The notes under the pieces were generated by a model. It did no database searches, had not been told where the DNA came from, and was given only the letters and a program-made list of their open reading frames with translations. This document shows, one piece after another, positions 24,675-37,300 of a stretch of DNA of 64,000 nucleotides (positions are counted from its first letter, which is position 1; every line of letters begins with the position of its first letter). This DNA comes from Hippopus hippopus. Taxonomy: Eukaryota; Mollusca; Bivalvia; Cardiida; Cardiidae. Both the position numbers and the translations under genes were made by a program. The stretch is taken from contig OX328107.1 in the NCBI GenBank assembly GCA_946811185.2, positions 44,940,360 through 45,004,359 on the forward strand. Direction: 5' to 3'.

Positions 24675-24903
24675 TTAACTCCTTACCAAATGACACAATG
24701 TTGGACTGGATCAAATTGAAAGCATTTGTAGAAAACAAATTTAATGTTGCTGAATTGGTTATTTCTGTCCTTGAAAAGGTAGAAAATATTGTGGAAAAAG
24801 GAGAAAATGCTGGTTATCATCATTTTCTTCTTTTACCACAAAGTTGTTGAAAGCCTTATTTTACAAAGTCGTTGAAGCTCTGGATTATGTGGTAAAAGGT
24901 TAA
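24675..24903 (+). mobile_element. TTAA MITE, abutting pair member 1
   Basis: TTAACTCCTTACCAAATGAC to gtggtaaaaggTTAA. The final TTAA at 24900-24903 is also the first TTAA of the next copy. Confidence 0.85.
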
Positions 24904-25125
24904 CCCTTTCCCAAACAATCCCTGGTTTCTACGACCCTGAGACAGAAGCCTTTTGAAAACATTGTGGGAAAAGGAGAAAATGCTGGTAACCAGCATTTTC
25001 TCCTTTTCCCACATTTTCTACCCTGCTGGAAACAAATTTCAATTTTTGAGTTACGTTTATTTTGTCATCTGCAAGTGCTTTCAATTTGGACCAGTCAAAA
25101 ATTTTGTCGTTTAGTAAAGAGTTAA
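24900..25125 (-). mobile_element. TTAA MITE, abutting pair member 2
   Basis: TTAACCCTTTCCCAAACAAT to ttagtaaagagTTAA, in opposite arm orientation to its neighbour and sharing a single TTAA with it. Confidence 0.85.
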
Positions 25126-25689
25126 GAGAATCTTTTTTTTTTATAATCCATTTTTTTTCTCCATTTTTTTTGTGATATTCATATCTTTCTTCAAAAAAAT
25201 TTTAACCTTTTTGAGGGTTAAAAATTCATATCTACTGTAAACTAGGAGACTTTTTCTGTCTTTGTGTAAAATCAAGCAGTTTGATCTTGGTATACAATCT
25301 CCGCTTAAACTGCTTTTGTTGCCAAGGAAAATGAAAGGGTAGAAGTTTGTATTTAAGTGCATTTAATGAGGATACATTATTAAAAACTTCATACACATGA
25401 ATGTTGGTAGTTTTTTGTTACACTCCAGGGTAGTAAATGATATTCTGTGGAATAATAGTCTTCTCAGTTGAAAACTTATGGTTTCCTTTTTGACTGGCTC
25501 GACTCAACACCTTTTAAAATTTTAAAATTGTGATTTTTATTGGGGAGAGAGGGAGGAAGGAAAACACTGGAATCTGCCTGTCTGTCTAACCTTGCCTCTG
25601 TTTTAGGAACCAAATCTCAGCAAATTTCTCTCTGAGGACTGATGTTAAGAGATTGAAACAGGATTCATTCCCCTCTCACAACAGGTTAT

Positions 25690-25835
25690 TGGTTTCACGA
25701 CAGTAATGTGTGCAGCAGCCAATGGAAGGAATGGTGAAAGAAACTCTTAGAAAGCATGGATAGGTGCACTGGGCACAAGAATATTAATGAAATAATGTTG
25801 AAAAAAAAGGGTTAAACACCATACAAACAAACCCT
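25690..25835 (+). repeat. SINE 3' part
   Basis: Shares gaaagcatggataggtgcac and tgttgaaaaaaaagggttaaacaccata-type text with the complete SINE at 46.2 kb and a fragment at 39.87-40.0 kb. Confidence 0.6.
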
Positions 25836-26062
25836 CCATCTGTTGACATGTACATAGGTATCCTCGTAAGGAGTTGGTATATGTAAGTGAGTCATGCTTT
25901 GCAAAGAGGGAGGGGTTAATGCTTTTGAATATCAACCCATTTCAGCCTGTGCAGTCTGACATCTAAACTTTCAGCTACTGTCAAAATTTCTGCCTGTGAA
26001 AGGACCAAAATGAAGACTGTGTTTAATACCCTTTGTCCAGAGTCCTGCTCATATGTACTTGG

Positions 26063-26300
26063 GACATGCTCTGGCAAAAGGGGGCTTAATGCATCTCCAT
26101 GATACATTTTACCAAGCAAGTCGTTATATGATTATGCATTCATAAAATACATTTTGTAAAACAACCGACTGAATCACGAGGTTTACTATTCTTTTGACAT
26201 GTAGGAAATTGACTAATAGCAAAAAGGTTCGACTCGTGTCAGCTTGCACAGATACTTTTTGCAGATGAATTAAGCCACTTTTTCACAGAGCATGGCTTAC
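26063..26300 (-). mobile_element. Second MITE family, copy
   Basis: gctctggcaaaagggggctt at the left and gatgaattaagccactttttc plus cagagcatggctt at the right. Confidence 0.7.
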
Positions 26301-26439
26301 TTACAAGGAATCACAAGGCCATGAAAAATAATGCAACACAACTAGACGCTAAGTTCAAATACCAGGATAAAGTTTATTTATAGGTAGTTTAAAATGCAGA
26401 TACAATCATAATGTAAAACCTTTACCAAAAAATCCAGTG

Positions 26440-26720
26440 TTTTTTAATCTAAGTAAGATGTATGGAAACATGATAGGAAAAGGAGAAAATGCTGGTGACC
26501 AGCATTTTCTCCTTTTCCCATTATGTTTTCTTCTCTTTCCTGGTGACCAGTGTTTTCTCCTTTACCCACATTGTTTCCTCGTTTTCCCATTATGTTTTCT
26601 TCTCTTTCCTGGTGACCAGTGTTTTCTCCTTTACCCACATTCTTCTCTTTCAAAGACAATTCCCATCATGTGAACCCCATCTAAGTTGCTGTCTGCAAAT
26701 ACTTTTAATAAGGACCAGTC
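26440..26720 (-). mobile_element. TTAA MITE with internally repeated right arm
   Basis: The core palindrome is followed by two direct copies of tttcctggtgaccagtgttt/tctcctttacccacatt separated by a cccattatgttttcttctc block. This is slippage-like growth inside the hairpin. Confidence 0.75.
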
Positions 26721-28184
26721 TCGAAATTTGTCATCTTGTAAATGTGAAAATGCTAGACAATACTTAACATAGATCTAGAGCTGACAGAAAATTAGATATC
26801 GTTTTTTTTCTTGAGTCAGTTTCATGATGTGAGAAAAATGACATAAGTTTTGTGACTTCAGTTTTATGACATGAATATTGACATGATTCACGATGAGTGG
26901 CTGCAATACTTGTGAAAATGATGTTATCTCGAAATGAATTTCAATCTTTCACCGGGAAAATAAAATATCCTCTATTTATTTCATGTCCCAGCAAATATCC
27001 TCTATTTATTTCATTTCCCACAATGTTTTCGAAAGCCTTCATTTTCACGGTTGAAAAACCAACAGATTGTCTTCTATAGGCTACAGCAGCCATTATATTT
27101 CAATCCAAAATCCTTCTTTTTAAAAATTTCTGCATTCACCAGCCACTTGCTTTCAAAGGTTAGTTATTTGTACACTTGTGTGGCCAATGAAGACAGGTTT
27201 CACAGTTTATGGATTATAAAAACAACACTTAGATATTGAATATGTGATAAATAGATACACAAAATTAATGTAATTTATCTTTAAAAACAAGTTTTAAGAC
27301 CCTACAGCTGATTTTGAAAACTGTACAAGGACTTCTTGCTTTCTATTAGTAGTTGCTCCTTATCATACAGAACAGGTAAGTCTCTTAATCCTTTACCACA
27401 TAATCCCAAGTTTTAGCGACCCTAAGAAAGCAGGCCTTTGGAAAGATTAAAAAAAAAATGCTAGTAACCAACAATTTCTCCCTTTTCAACAATGTTTTCT
27501 AAACTTCAAATGACAAATCCAATCATTTTAGCCACGTTTTTGTTATCATCTGCAAATGCTTTAAATTTGGACAAGTTTACATTTATTTCTGTGTGGTAAA
27601 GAGTTAAGCATAATGCTCCTTTCCTACACTTTTTCCAGGTCATTAAAGGCACACTGTATAGGTAAACTAGAACAACAGTTGGCAAGTTTTGTTCTAGTTT
27701 CACAATACATTATTCTGCCAGGGACTGGAACTTTGACAGATACCACTGTAACACATTATCAGACTCATAACAGTATCCATATTTTAAAATAGTGTGAATT
27801 AAATTTGTCTGCAATTTTGCCCCCAAGTAGTTTATTTTTGGCAGCGAGCAGGCCTTTAAAAAAGGAAAAATTATTCCTTTCCATTAACCCTTTACCACAT
27901 GAGCAAATTATAGACATGTCTAAAATAAAGGCAATTGGAGATGACCATTTAACTATTCAAATGAAGGAATTTGTCTTTGATAGGGTAGAACACATTGTGG
28001 GAAAAGAAGAAAGTGCTGGTTACCAACATTTTCTTCTTTTCCCACAATATTTTCAATAGACTCCTTTCTCAAGGTTGTCAAAAGTCAGGATTGTGTTGTG
28101 GTAAAGAGTAAATGTTTCCTATTTGGGTTTTGTTTTCATATAAGTTGAGCTGGTAAAAATGTTGTTTGTATGGTGTTCATCAAA

Positions 28185-28190
28185 TTTAAT
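28185..28190 (-). terminator. Candidate poly(A) signal ATTAAA for SETDB1
   Basis: On the minus strand ATTAAA lies about 70 bases after the SETDB1 stop codon. It is a common variant signal, but there is no transcript evidence. Confidence 0.3.
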
Positions 28191-28259
28191 GATACAATGA
28201 TGCAATCACATTTTTGAAAATTTCAGTTTTACATTATTCCCTAAAATATTAAATGTCCA

Positions 28260-28377
28260 TCAGAGTAATCTGCCTCTACATTCTGCAGAGCCACAATAAC
28301 AATACAGTACTTTGCCTGGTACACTTCCAACTTCGTAATTATAGTCCCAAGTAAGTTCTGTCCCTGCACAGATATAT
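28260..28377 (-). CDS. SETDB1: SETDB1 terminal exon: SET end and post-SET
   Basis: Acceptor cattttcag. It encodes [20 protein letters not shown] then [18 protein letters not shown] and TGA. The [11 protein letters not shown] core and the post-SET CxCxxxxC cluster are intact. Confidence 0.95.
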
Positions 28378-31300
28378 CTGAAAATGACAAAATCAACTAG
28401 AGCTGTCACTGAATGTGACTTAATATCCCCGCCAGCACTTTGACAGAAACAGGCAATTTAACAAAAAATTTTCTAAGTTCAAGGGGAGATTACCCTTGAA
28501 TCATAGGGAGTAGATGATTGAAAACTGCGTCTTGCACAACTTCAGTATACGATCAAAGTATCAACAAACTTTCAATACAATAGCAGCAAAACTGTGGGAG
28601 GAGTTCGCGATACAAAATTACTAGTATTTTGTACACAGACGGACACACGGACAGACAGGCCGATTCCAGTATACCCCCCCCAAAACATTCGTTTTGCGGG
28701 GGTGTAAATATTTATCTTTTTTTTTTATTTCATGACCGAATGTAACAAGAGCACCTCATGTGGGTGCCAAGCTTCAGGTGCAGTTGCTTTTAGAAATAGA
28801 TTGATTTCTAGTGAAAATTCCAAGTTGAAAAAGGGGCATAACCATGTAAAAATTGTTTTGATGGTTACCTAACCTTGTTGTATGAATTTCCTCTTTTGAT
28901 AGTTAACAAGTCTAAGTTTGAAGTAAATATCTTCAGTAATGACAAAAATATTATAAAATGTCTGTTTTTGCACAACAAATTTTAAGTCCAAAAAGAGGCA
29001 TAACTGTCAAAAATATTTTGACGGTTACCTGCTCTTCTTGTATAGGTTCCCCATTTGACAGTAAACAACTAGTCAATGTCTGAAGTACATGTAAATATCT
29101 TTAGTAATGACAAAAATATCATGGAATGTCAAAGTTATTGCACTATGCAGAATTGAGCTTTCTTTCTCAGAGTCCTTAAAAGTCTGGACTGGACAGAAAA
29201 GTCATAATACTAAGACACATATAAACTTACTGTCCAGCAAAAAAAGCAATCCATGGAAATCTGAGATCATGTGTATCCACAAACACATTCTGTACAAAAG
29301 CACAGGGTTGGCAGCTATGCTGTAAGATAAAGAAAAGTTAACTCTTTCCCACATGACAAAATTTTAGACTCGTCCAAATTAAAAGCAGCTGCAGATGACA
29401 ACTTTGATAGGGCTAAGATGGTGGGATCTGTCTTTATTAGGACAGAAAACATTGTGAGAAAAGGAGAAAATGCTGGTTACAAGCATCTTCTCCTTTTCCC
29501 ACAATGGTTTCAAAAGGCTTTTTTTCTCAGGGTTGTTAAATCTCAGGATTGTGTATGATCCTTTTCCTTGTTAATTTGTAGCATGTGAAGCTGGCAAGAC
29601 TGACCTACAGCATGTGTCAGAATTCATACTACTTTGCCATTTTACGGGAAAATGATGTCATTGTTGCTAAGACATATATAAATATGGAAAGTTTTATGGA
29701 TATAAAGTTTAATAACAACATGAAATACAGACATTGATTGTATTGGAGTTTAACACTAAACATTTCAGGTCATATCACGGTGGTCACCTACACATGTGTT
29801 TCCTGGCTTTCTCACTCCATAAATGACACAACAGTCTTTCCAAGTCACTGACTACTTTCCTCGCATGCATCAGAGGTGAGAGGAGAAAAATCGCCGAAAA
29901 GAAAGTTTGCCTCAACTGGGTATCAAACACATGCACAGAAATGGTACATGTATTTAAAACTGATAAAATGTGGAAATCCTTTGATCTACTCCCCCTATAC
30001 ACTGTTTCAATCTTCTTTTGATGAAGATGTCACAGATCTAATTTTATGTGCATGTGCACATTTCAAATTGAACTAAATAAATAAGCCATGCTCTGTGAAA
30101 AGGGGGTATAGATCATTTGCAAAAAGTATCGACCCATGTCACTGTGTGCAGTCCATGCAGGCTGACCTGGGTCAAAAAACATTTTGCTATTGGCCAATTT
30201 TCTGTATGTCAAAGGACCATTCTACTTCATCCACAATTATGTGATGACTTGCTTGGTATAATGCATCATGGGGATGTATCAAACTTCCTTTTGCCAGACT
30301 ACCTCTCAAATATATATGAGCCATGCTCTGGGAAGAGGGGGCTTAATGCATTTGCGAAAAGTATCCACCCATGTCAGCCTGCACAGTCCGTGCAGGCTGA
30401 CATGGGCCGAAACTTTTCGCGATCTTTAAATTTTCTGCATGTTGAAGGATCATTCTACCTCGTGATTCAGTCGGTTGTTTCAAAAAATGAATTTTATGGA
30501 TCAATAATTATGTGATGACTTGCTTGGTATAATGCATGGCAGAGATGCATTAAGCCCCCTTTTCACAGAGCATGGCTCATACTGATTTACACTAGCTCTT
30601 TGAGTAAAGCTTTAAAAAGATACAGAAGCTATACAAAGACACAGAATACAAGTGCAGCAATAGCAGCACATTCTAGTTTGACTTACGTTGAGGTATCTTC
30701 CAATATTACCCATAGACTTGGCGTCCATTATATAACAGGAAGGGTCGGCTTCATCATCATCTTCCCTAAAGTAATCTCTTGTAGGTTTAAATTTCAGTTC
30801 GTCAGAATCATTGCCATCTGGGAAAAAAATGTTATAGTAAACCTTTGAGTCGCTTTGGAGAAGAAACATGCATTGTGTTTGCTGACTGGGTAGATAAAAG
30901 ATCAGACTGCACAAAGCATACAGCCTAAAATTTTATCTATACTGTATGCCCTTTTTTGAAATATTCTCTCTAGAAAACAATGAATTAGAATATTTGGCAG
31001 ATGATCCAAACTGAGAGGTCCATATCATTTTTTCAGTACTTAAACCTTACCAAACAACATTACTGTTGACCTAGACAAGTCCAAATTGATAACATTTACA
31101 GACGACAAATTAAACTCATTTGATTAGATTTGTCTTCAACAAGGTAGAAAAATACTGAGAGAAAAGGAGAAAATGCCGGTGACAAGAATTTTCTCCTTTT
31201 CACACAAAGTTTTCAAAAACCTTTTTCTGCAGGGCCCTCTGGATTGTTTGGTAAAGTGTTTACCCTTTACCAAACAATTCTGATATTTAACAACCCTGAA

Positions 31301-34300
31301 AGAGATGGCTTTTGAAAACACTGTGGGAAAGAGAGTAAATGCTGGTAAACAGCATTTACTCCTTTTCCCACATTTTCAACCCATCAAAGACAGAAATAAT
31401 TACTTAACCAACATTTAATTTGCTGTCTGCAAATGCTTTGAATTTGGTGCTGTCCAAAAACTTGGGTGTTTGCTGAAGGATTAAGGGTTTGAAATGATAG
31501 TTGTGCATGTAAGTTATCTTACATGAATTGTAAATCTTTCTTTAACTCTTTACCAAATAACAAAATTTTAGACTGGTCCAAATTGAAAGCATTGGCAGAC
31601 AACAAAATTAACATGACTCAAAAAAAACTGAAACTTGTTCTGTAGGGGTACAAAACATTGTGGGAAAAGGAGAAAATGCTGGTTACCAGCATTTTCTCCT
31701 TTTCCTACACTGTTTTCTAAAGGTCTCTTTCTCAGAGTCGTGAAAACCCGGGATTGTTTGGTAAAGAGTTAACGTAGGGACAAACAATCCTCCCTACTTC
31801 TACCTTCTACTACCATTACAAAAATATCAAGAACCAAAACCTTAGATATCTGATACTGGTTAACCCTTTACCAAACAATCTCCAGTTTTCATTAATCTTT
31901 TCATGAAGCAAAGAAAGGTCCTCATCAATTGAGGCACATTTAATTTTTTTGTCTGAATTAGCTTTCAATCTGGACAAGTCTAAAATTTTGTTGCTTAGTA
32001 AAGTTTTAAACAGACAAAATTTGACACTACAATGTATTTTTACCTTTGTCTTTTTTCGTAGGCACCATACTTCCATATCTGGCTGCAGTTGATCTACCAG
32101 TTCTTTTCTTCTTTGGTTCTACCTCTGTTTGGTCATCTGTAAAAACATGTTTCTTCATATTAAATACATGGACTGTATTCACAAACCACTCTCAACTGTT
32201 TTATATTTCTAATCCTGTAGAAGTTTCTAAATGCAAAGGAACGCATTCTCTGATTGGCTAACCCAAATGGCTAAGTCGTCATTGTGTTGGTTCTTAAACA
32301 TTTACCAAACAACAAAGTTTTAGACTTGTAACAATTTAAAGCATTGGCAGACGACAAATCAAATATGACTCAAATTATGAGATTTGTCCTAGAAAGGGTA
32401 GAAAACATTGTAGGAAAAGAAGAAATGCTAATTACCAGCATCTTCTCCATTTCAAGAGCATTCTCCCTCATGGTCGTTGAAAAATGGGAATCTTTAATAA
32501 TGGGTTTATTTAGGTCTTAAAACCAAGGGCTTATCTCATGAAGGGTTTGATCTTTTACAATGACAAAATTTTTAAATGTCCACAAAAAGAAGCATTTACA
32601 GATGACAAATTAAACATGGTTCTACCTGGGATCTTTTTACTTGCATGTAGAGAACTTCCTGAGAATAGGACAAAATGTTAGTTATAGTATTTTCTCCTTT
32701 TCCAACAGTGTTTTCAAAAGCATTCCTCTTCAATGTTGTTAAAACATGGAATTATTTGTTTAACTCTTTACCACACGACAAAAGTGTAGACTTATCCAAC
32801 TTGAAAGCTCTTGCAAATGACAGTTTACATGTGGCTATAATGAAGGAATTCGCCTTTAATAGCTTAGAAAACATTGTCAGAAAAGGAGAAAATGCTTGTT
32901 ATCAGCATTTTCTCCTTTTCCTACCATGTTTTCAAAAGGCTTCTTTTTCAGGGTCATTAAAATTAGGGATTGTGTTGTAAAAGGTTAATTGTTAATGTAC
33001 ATAAAAATATATGATAATAGAGAGAATATATATTACAGTTAACCCTGTATCCAAAGACTACACAAAGTAAGAAAAATTGTGTCTTACAACAGGTAGTCAT
33101 TAAATACCAAAAGGAAGTGAAAAAGTGGTATTTTATACAGTTCCAGGCAGTCTCCTATCCGTTTACCAAACAAGCCAGTGTTTTAATGATCCTGAAGAAG
33201 TAAGCTTTTGAAAACACTGTGGCAAAAAAATAGAATGGTGGTAAACAATATTTTCTTTTCCCGAAATACTCTCTACGCTTTCTAAGACAAATACAATCAT
33301 TGGAGCAGCATTTGATAACTCCTGTGCAAATGCTTTCAATTTGGATGTATCTAAAAATTTTGTTGTTTTGTAAAGACTTAATACCAGCTCAATAAGTTTA
33401 CTTCAGGTGGAAGGTAGAATCAGAAAAATGAGTGTCTTGCTAAATACAAGCAGTCTCTATATACAAGTGTGACAATAAACTACAAATGTCTTACTGCTAG
33501 AACTGGACAGTTCTGCATCATTTAATTCTGGCAATTCTTCATCAACAGGAGAACTGGATGGTTTGTTCTTGGGTGGAAGTGTTGTACTTTTATGCGCTGT
33601 CTGTTTGGACCTTTTCTGTGTGAACCTGTAAAAAATGATTGTAATGATAATCAAGAAAAGGTGTCTTCATGCTTAACAATACTGTATATTGCCCGTCATG
33701 ATGATGTACCGGTACTCACAAACCCTTTGTTAATATAATTGAGCCATGCTCTGTGAAAAAAGGGTTTAATGCATCTGTAAAAGGAATCAACCTGGGTCTG
33801 CCTGCGCGAACTGCGCAGGCTGACCCAGGTTGATACTTTTTGCTACTTTTGGTGAATTTACTGCATGTCAAATGACCATTCTACCTCAGGATTCAGCCTG
33901 CTGTAAGACAAAATGGTTTTTATGGATACGTAATTTTGAGATGACTTGCTTGGTACAATGCATCACGCAAATGCATTAGCCCTTTACCAAACAATCCAGA
34001 CTTTTACCGAGCCTGAGAAAGAAGCTTTTTGAAAAACGTTGTGGGAAAAGGAGAAAATGCTGGTAACCAGCATTTTCTCCTTTTCCCACAATGTTTTCGA
34101 CCCTTCCAAAAACAAATTTCAAATTTTCAGTCACATTTGTTTTGTCAGCAGAAAATGCTTTCAGTTTGGATAAGTCTAAAATTTTGTTGTTAGGTAAAGA
34201 GTCAATTCTATTACTGAATCCCAAGTCAAGCCATCTGATTATCTGCGATATTCTGTCTTTGACATCGAGAAGGCTAGCATTGGTATAAGAACTGATCAAA

Positions 34301-37300
34301 AACTGTTCAGTTTATGAAGCTCCTATTTTCTTCTCAAAAAGAAATTTATTTTTTTTGTCTAGATATCTGTATATCCAGTTATAGTGCACTGCTTACTTCA
34401 CTGTTGTTATCATGGTTGCCTATATAATAAGCTTAGAGGTTTCCTGAACATGTTAAGTATGGCAAAGGTGACAACTATAAATAATAAACTACTTTGAAAA
34501 AATGCAAAAAAAGATTGTCTTCTTAATCCTTTACCAGATGACAAAATTTTAGACTTGTATAAACTGAAAGTAGTTGCAGACGACAAAATGAAAAATGAAT
34601 ATTGCTCAAATGGTGAGACCTGTTTTCAACTGGATAAAAAACACTGATGGATAAGGCGAAGATGCTCATTACCAGCATTTTTTCCTTTTCCAACAATGTT
34701 TTTGAAAGGTTTGTTCCCAAGGGTTGTTAAAAGTCGGAAATCTTTGGTATAGGGTAAAGTTATAGTTCTAATTCTGAATCCCAAGTCAAGCCATTGTCTT
34801 GGAATAAAGTACTATGAGGCTACTATTCACAGTGCTTTAACAAAATTCACGCTGAAACAGAAGACTGGAATTTTCAGTTATCTGCAAATGCTTTCAATTT
34901 GGACCAGACTTAAAAGTTGTTGTTTGGCAGAGAGTATAGTGAAAGACTGTTTTACCTGGAGAAGATTGAAGAACAGCAAAATCATTTGTAACAAGAAAAA
35001 CCAACCGGTTATATGTTATACCCATTCTCCAAACTTCAAAGCAAAGAGATTTTTTTTTTAAAATGTGAGAATAAGAGATTTTAAGTTGAGACAACACTGA
35101 ACTCTATACAAAACAATCCCAAGTTTTTAATCTGAGGCAACAGCCATTTGAAAACCTTGAGGGAAAAGTAACCAGCATTCAATTTGTTGTCTGCAAATGC
35201 TTTTGATTTTGACCAGTCTATAATTCTGATGTCTGGTTAAGAGTTAACAAATTACTGCTTGCAGAAAACTTGTCTATACGCCGCAAACAAAACTTATTTA
35301 AACTGAACAGATGGTTAAACCTTAAGGTGTGAGTTATAAAACTGAAGAGTTGGAAATGTCAAGTTCCTGTTCAAAAAGCATGTAGACTTAACTTACTAAG
35401 AATTCCATTGATCTACAATTGATTGGTGTTTAACCCTTTACCACACAATGACGTCTTTTAACGCCCCTGAAGAAGAGGCCTTTTGAAAACATTGTGGGAA
35501 AAGGAGAAAATGCTGGTGACCAGCATTTTCTCCTTTTCCCACAAAGTTTTCTACCCTATCAAAGAAAAGTTGCGTCATTTGAGCCACTATGAAATTGTCG
35601 TCTGCAAATGCTTTCAATTTGGATAGGTCTTAAATTTTGCCGTGTGGTAAAGGGTTAACACAGCTTTCAACTTTATTTTAGTCATATCCAAAGGTGACAG
35701 CTCACATATTCATGTACCTGTATGTCCTGGGTTTCACCAGTTCTAGGGCTCTGAAGGTTTAGCCCAACGACACTAACACAAAAAACCCAGCACTTCCAGT
35801 GAGGCCTGGACCTGGGGCCTCCTGGAAACCAGCATTTTCTTCTTTTTGCACAATATTTTCTACCAAAAACAAATTTCAACTAGAATTTGTTTTTCTACAA
35901 AAAAACAGATGTCTCCCCCCCCTTTTTGGTGTCAGAAGGATTGATATGTCACCAAGGCAATTTCTAACTGAAATAGAGGTCATTTTTCTCTAATGGTTTT
36001 CAAGTTATAGAGCGGACACGAAATTGTACATAAAATGAGAAAGGAAAATAATCAAAGGGAAATAACTCGAAAAATATACAAGCCAGATTATGGTTCTTGT
36101 GCATGACACTTCGTCTCATGGTGCTTTACAAATGTGTGAAGTTTTATGAAAATATCTTACAAGGTTTTCGAGTTATAGAGCGGACACGATTTGTGAAGGA
36201 AAATAATCAAAGGGAAATATATCGAAAAATATACAAACCAGAGTTATGGTTCTTATGCATGACACTTCGTCTCATGGTGCTTTAAAAATGTGGGAAGTTT
36301 TATCAAAATATCTTAAAAGGTTTTCGAGTTATAGAGTGAATACGATTTGTGAAGGAAAATAATCAAAGGGTAATAACTCGAAAAATATACAATGTTTCAA
36401 ACAGTGGAATGAATTGAGAGTTTCAACTGATAGTCAAATTATTTTGTGAAACTTGAAAAATCCTGAAAATGTTAATTTTAACAAAAGTCACTTGGTAAAT
36501 ATCAACTGACAAAAAGCCAACTGTACACAGCATATTAGAATTGGAAAAGGAAAAAAGCAAACTGTACCCTAGGTTACTTTCTTTGCTTGCTGACTGACTA
36601 GACTCTAACTTTCCTGACTTTTCATCTTTGCTTTTTATGCCTCTTGTAGATCGCCTAGCAAACAACCATGCACAATGCCATACAACTTATAAACTCTTTA
36701 CCACACAACAGAATTTCAGACCAGACAAAATTGAAACCATTCGCAGATGACAAATCATATGTGGCTCAAATGATTGAATTTGTTTCTGAAAGGTTAGAAA
36801 ACATTGTGGGAAAAGGAGAGAATGCTGGTTACCAACAATTTCTCCTTTTCCCACAATGTTGTTTAAGTCCAATTTCCAAAGGTTGTTAAAACTCAGGATT
36901 GTGTGGTACAGGGTTAAAGCACAGAGACAATAAAGACAATTGTACTCAAAATGAACTAACAAATCTTGAAAAATAAACAAAATGCTGAATGATAAAAAGT
37001 GTGTTAAATCTGTTACCACACAGTTATGCGCCATGCTCTGTGAAAAGGGAATTTAATGCATCTGCAAAAACTACCAATCCACTTCAGGGTGTTCAACTAC
37101 AGAAAGTATCAAATCAGGTCAGCCTGTTCTGTCCGGGCAGGCTGACCTGTGTCAAAACATTTTGTTTTGGTAAATTTTCTGCATGTCCAAAGACCATTCT
37201 ATCTCATTGGTTGTTAGACAAGATGAATTTTAATTATGTAATGACTTGCTTGGAATAATTCATCACGGAAATGCATTAAACCCCTTTTTCCTTGATTATT

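Larger units (their letters stand above)
18554..28259. other. Convergent intergenic region, almost all repeats
   Basis: Between the stop codons of the kinesin-like and SETDB1 genes I see no exon on either strand. It holds two dozen or so MITE copies, a fold-back, two inverted-repeat elements near 21.3 and 22.0 kb, SINE pieces at 22.7 and 25.7 kb and second-family MITEs at 24.1 and 26.1 kb. Confidence 0.6.

Noticed and set aside
33976..34299. Open frames across the window containing [20 protein letters not shown]
   Set aside because: This recurring 'protein' is the translation of the MITE palindrome. Both strands give similar text because the core is palindromic; there is no conserved start, stop or domain.
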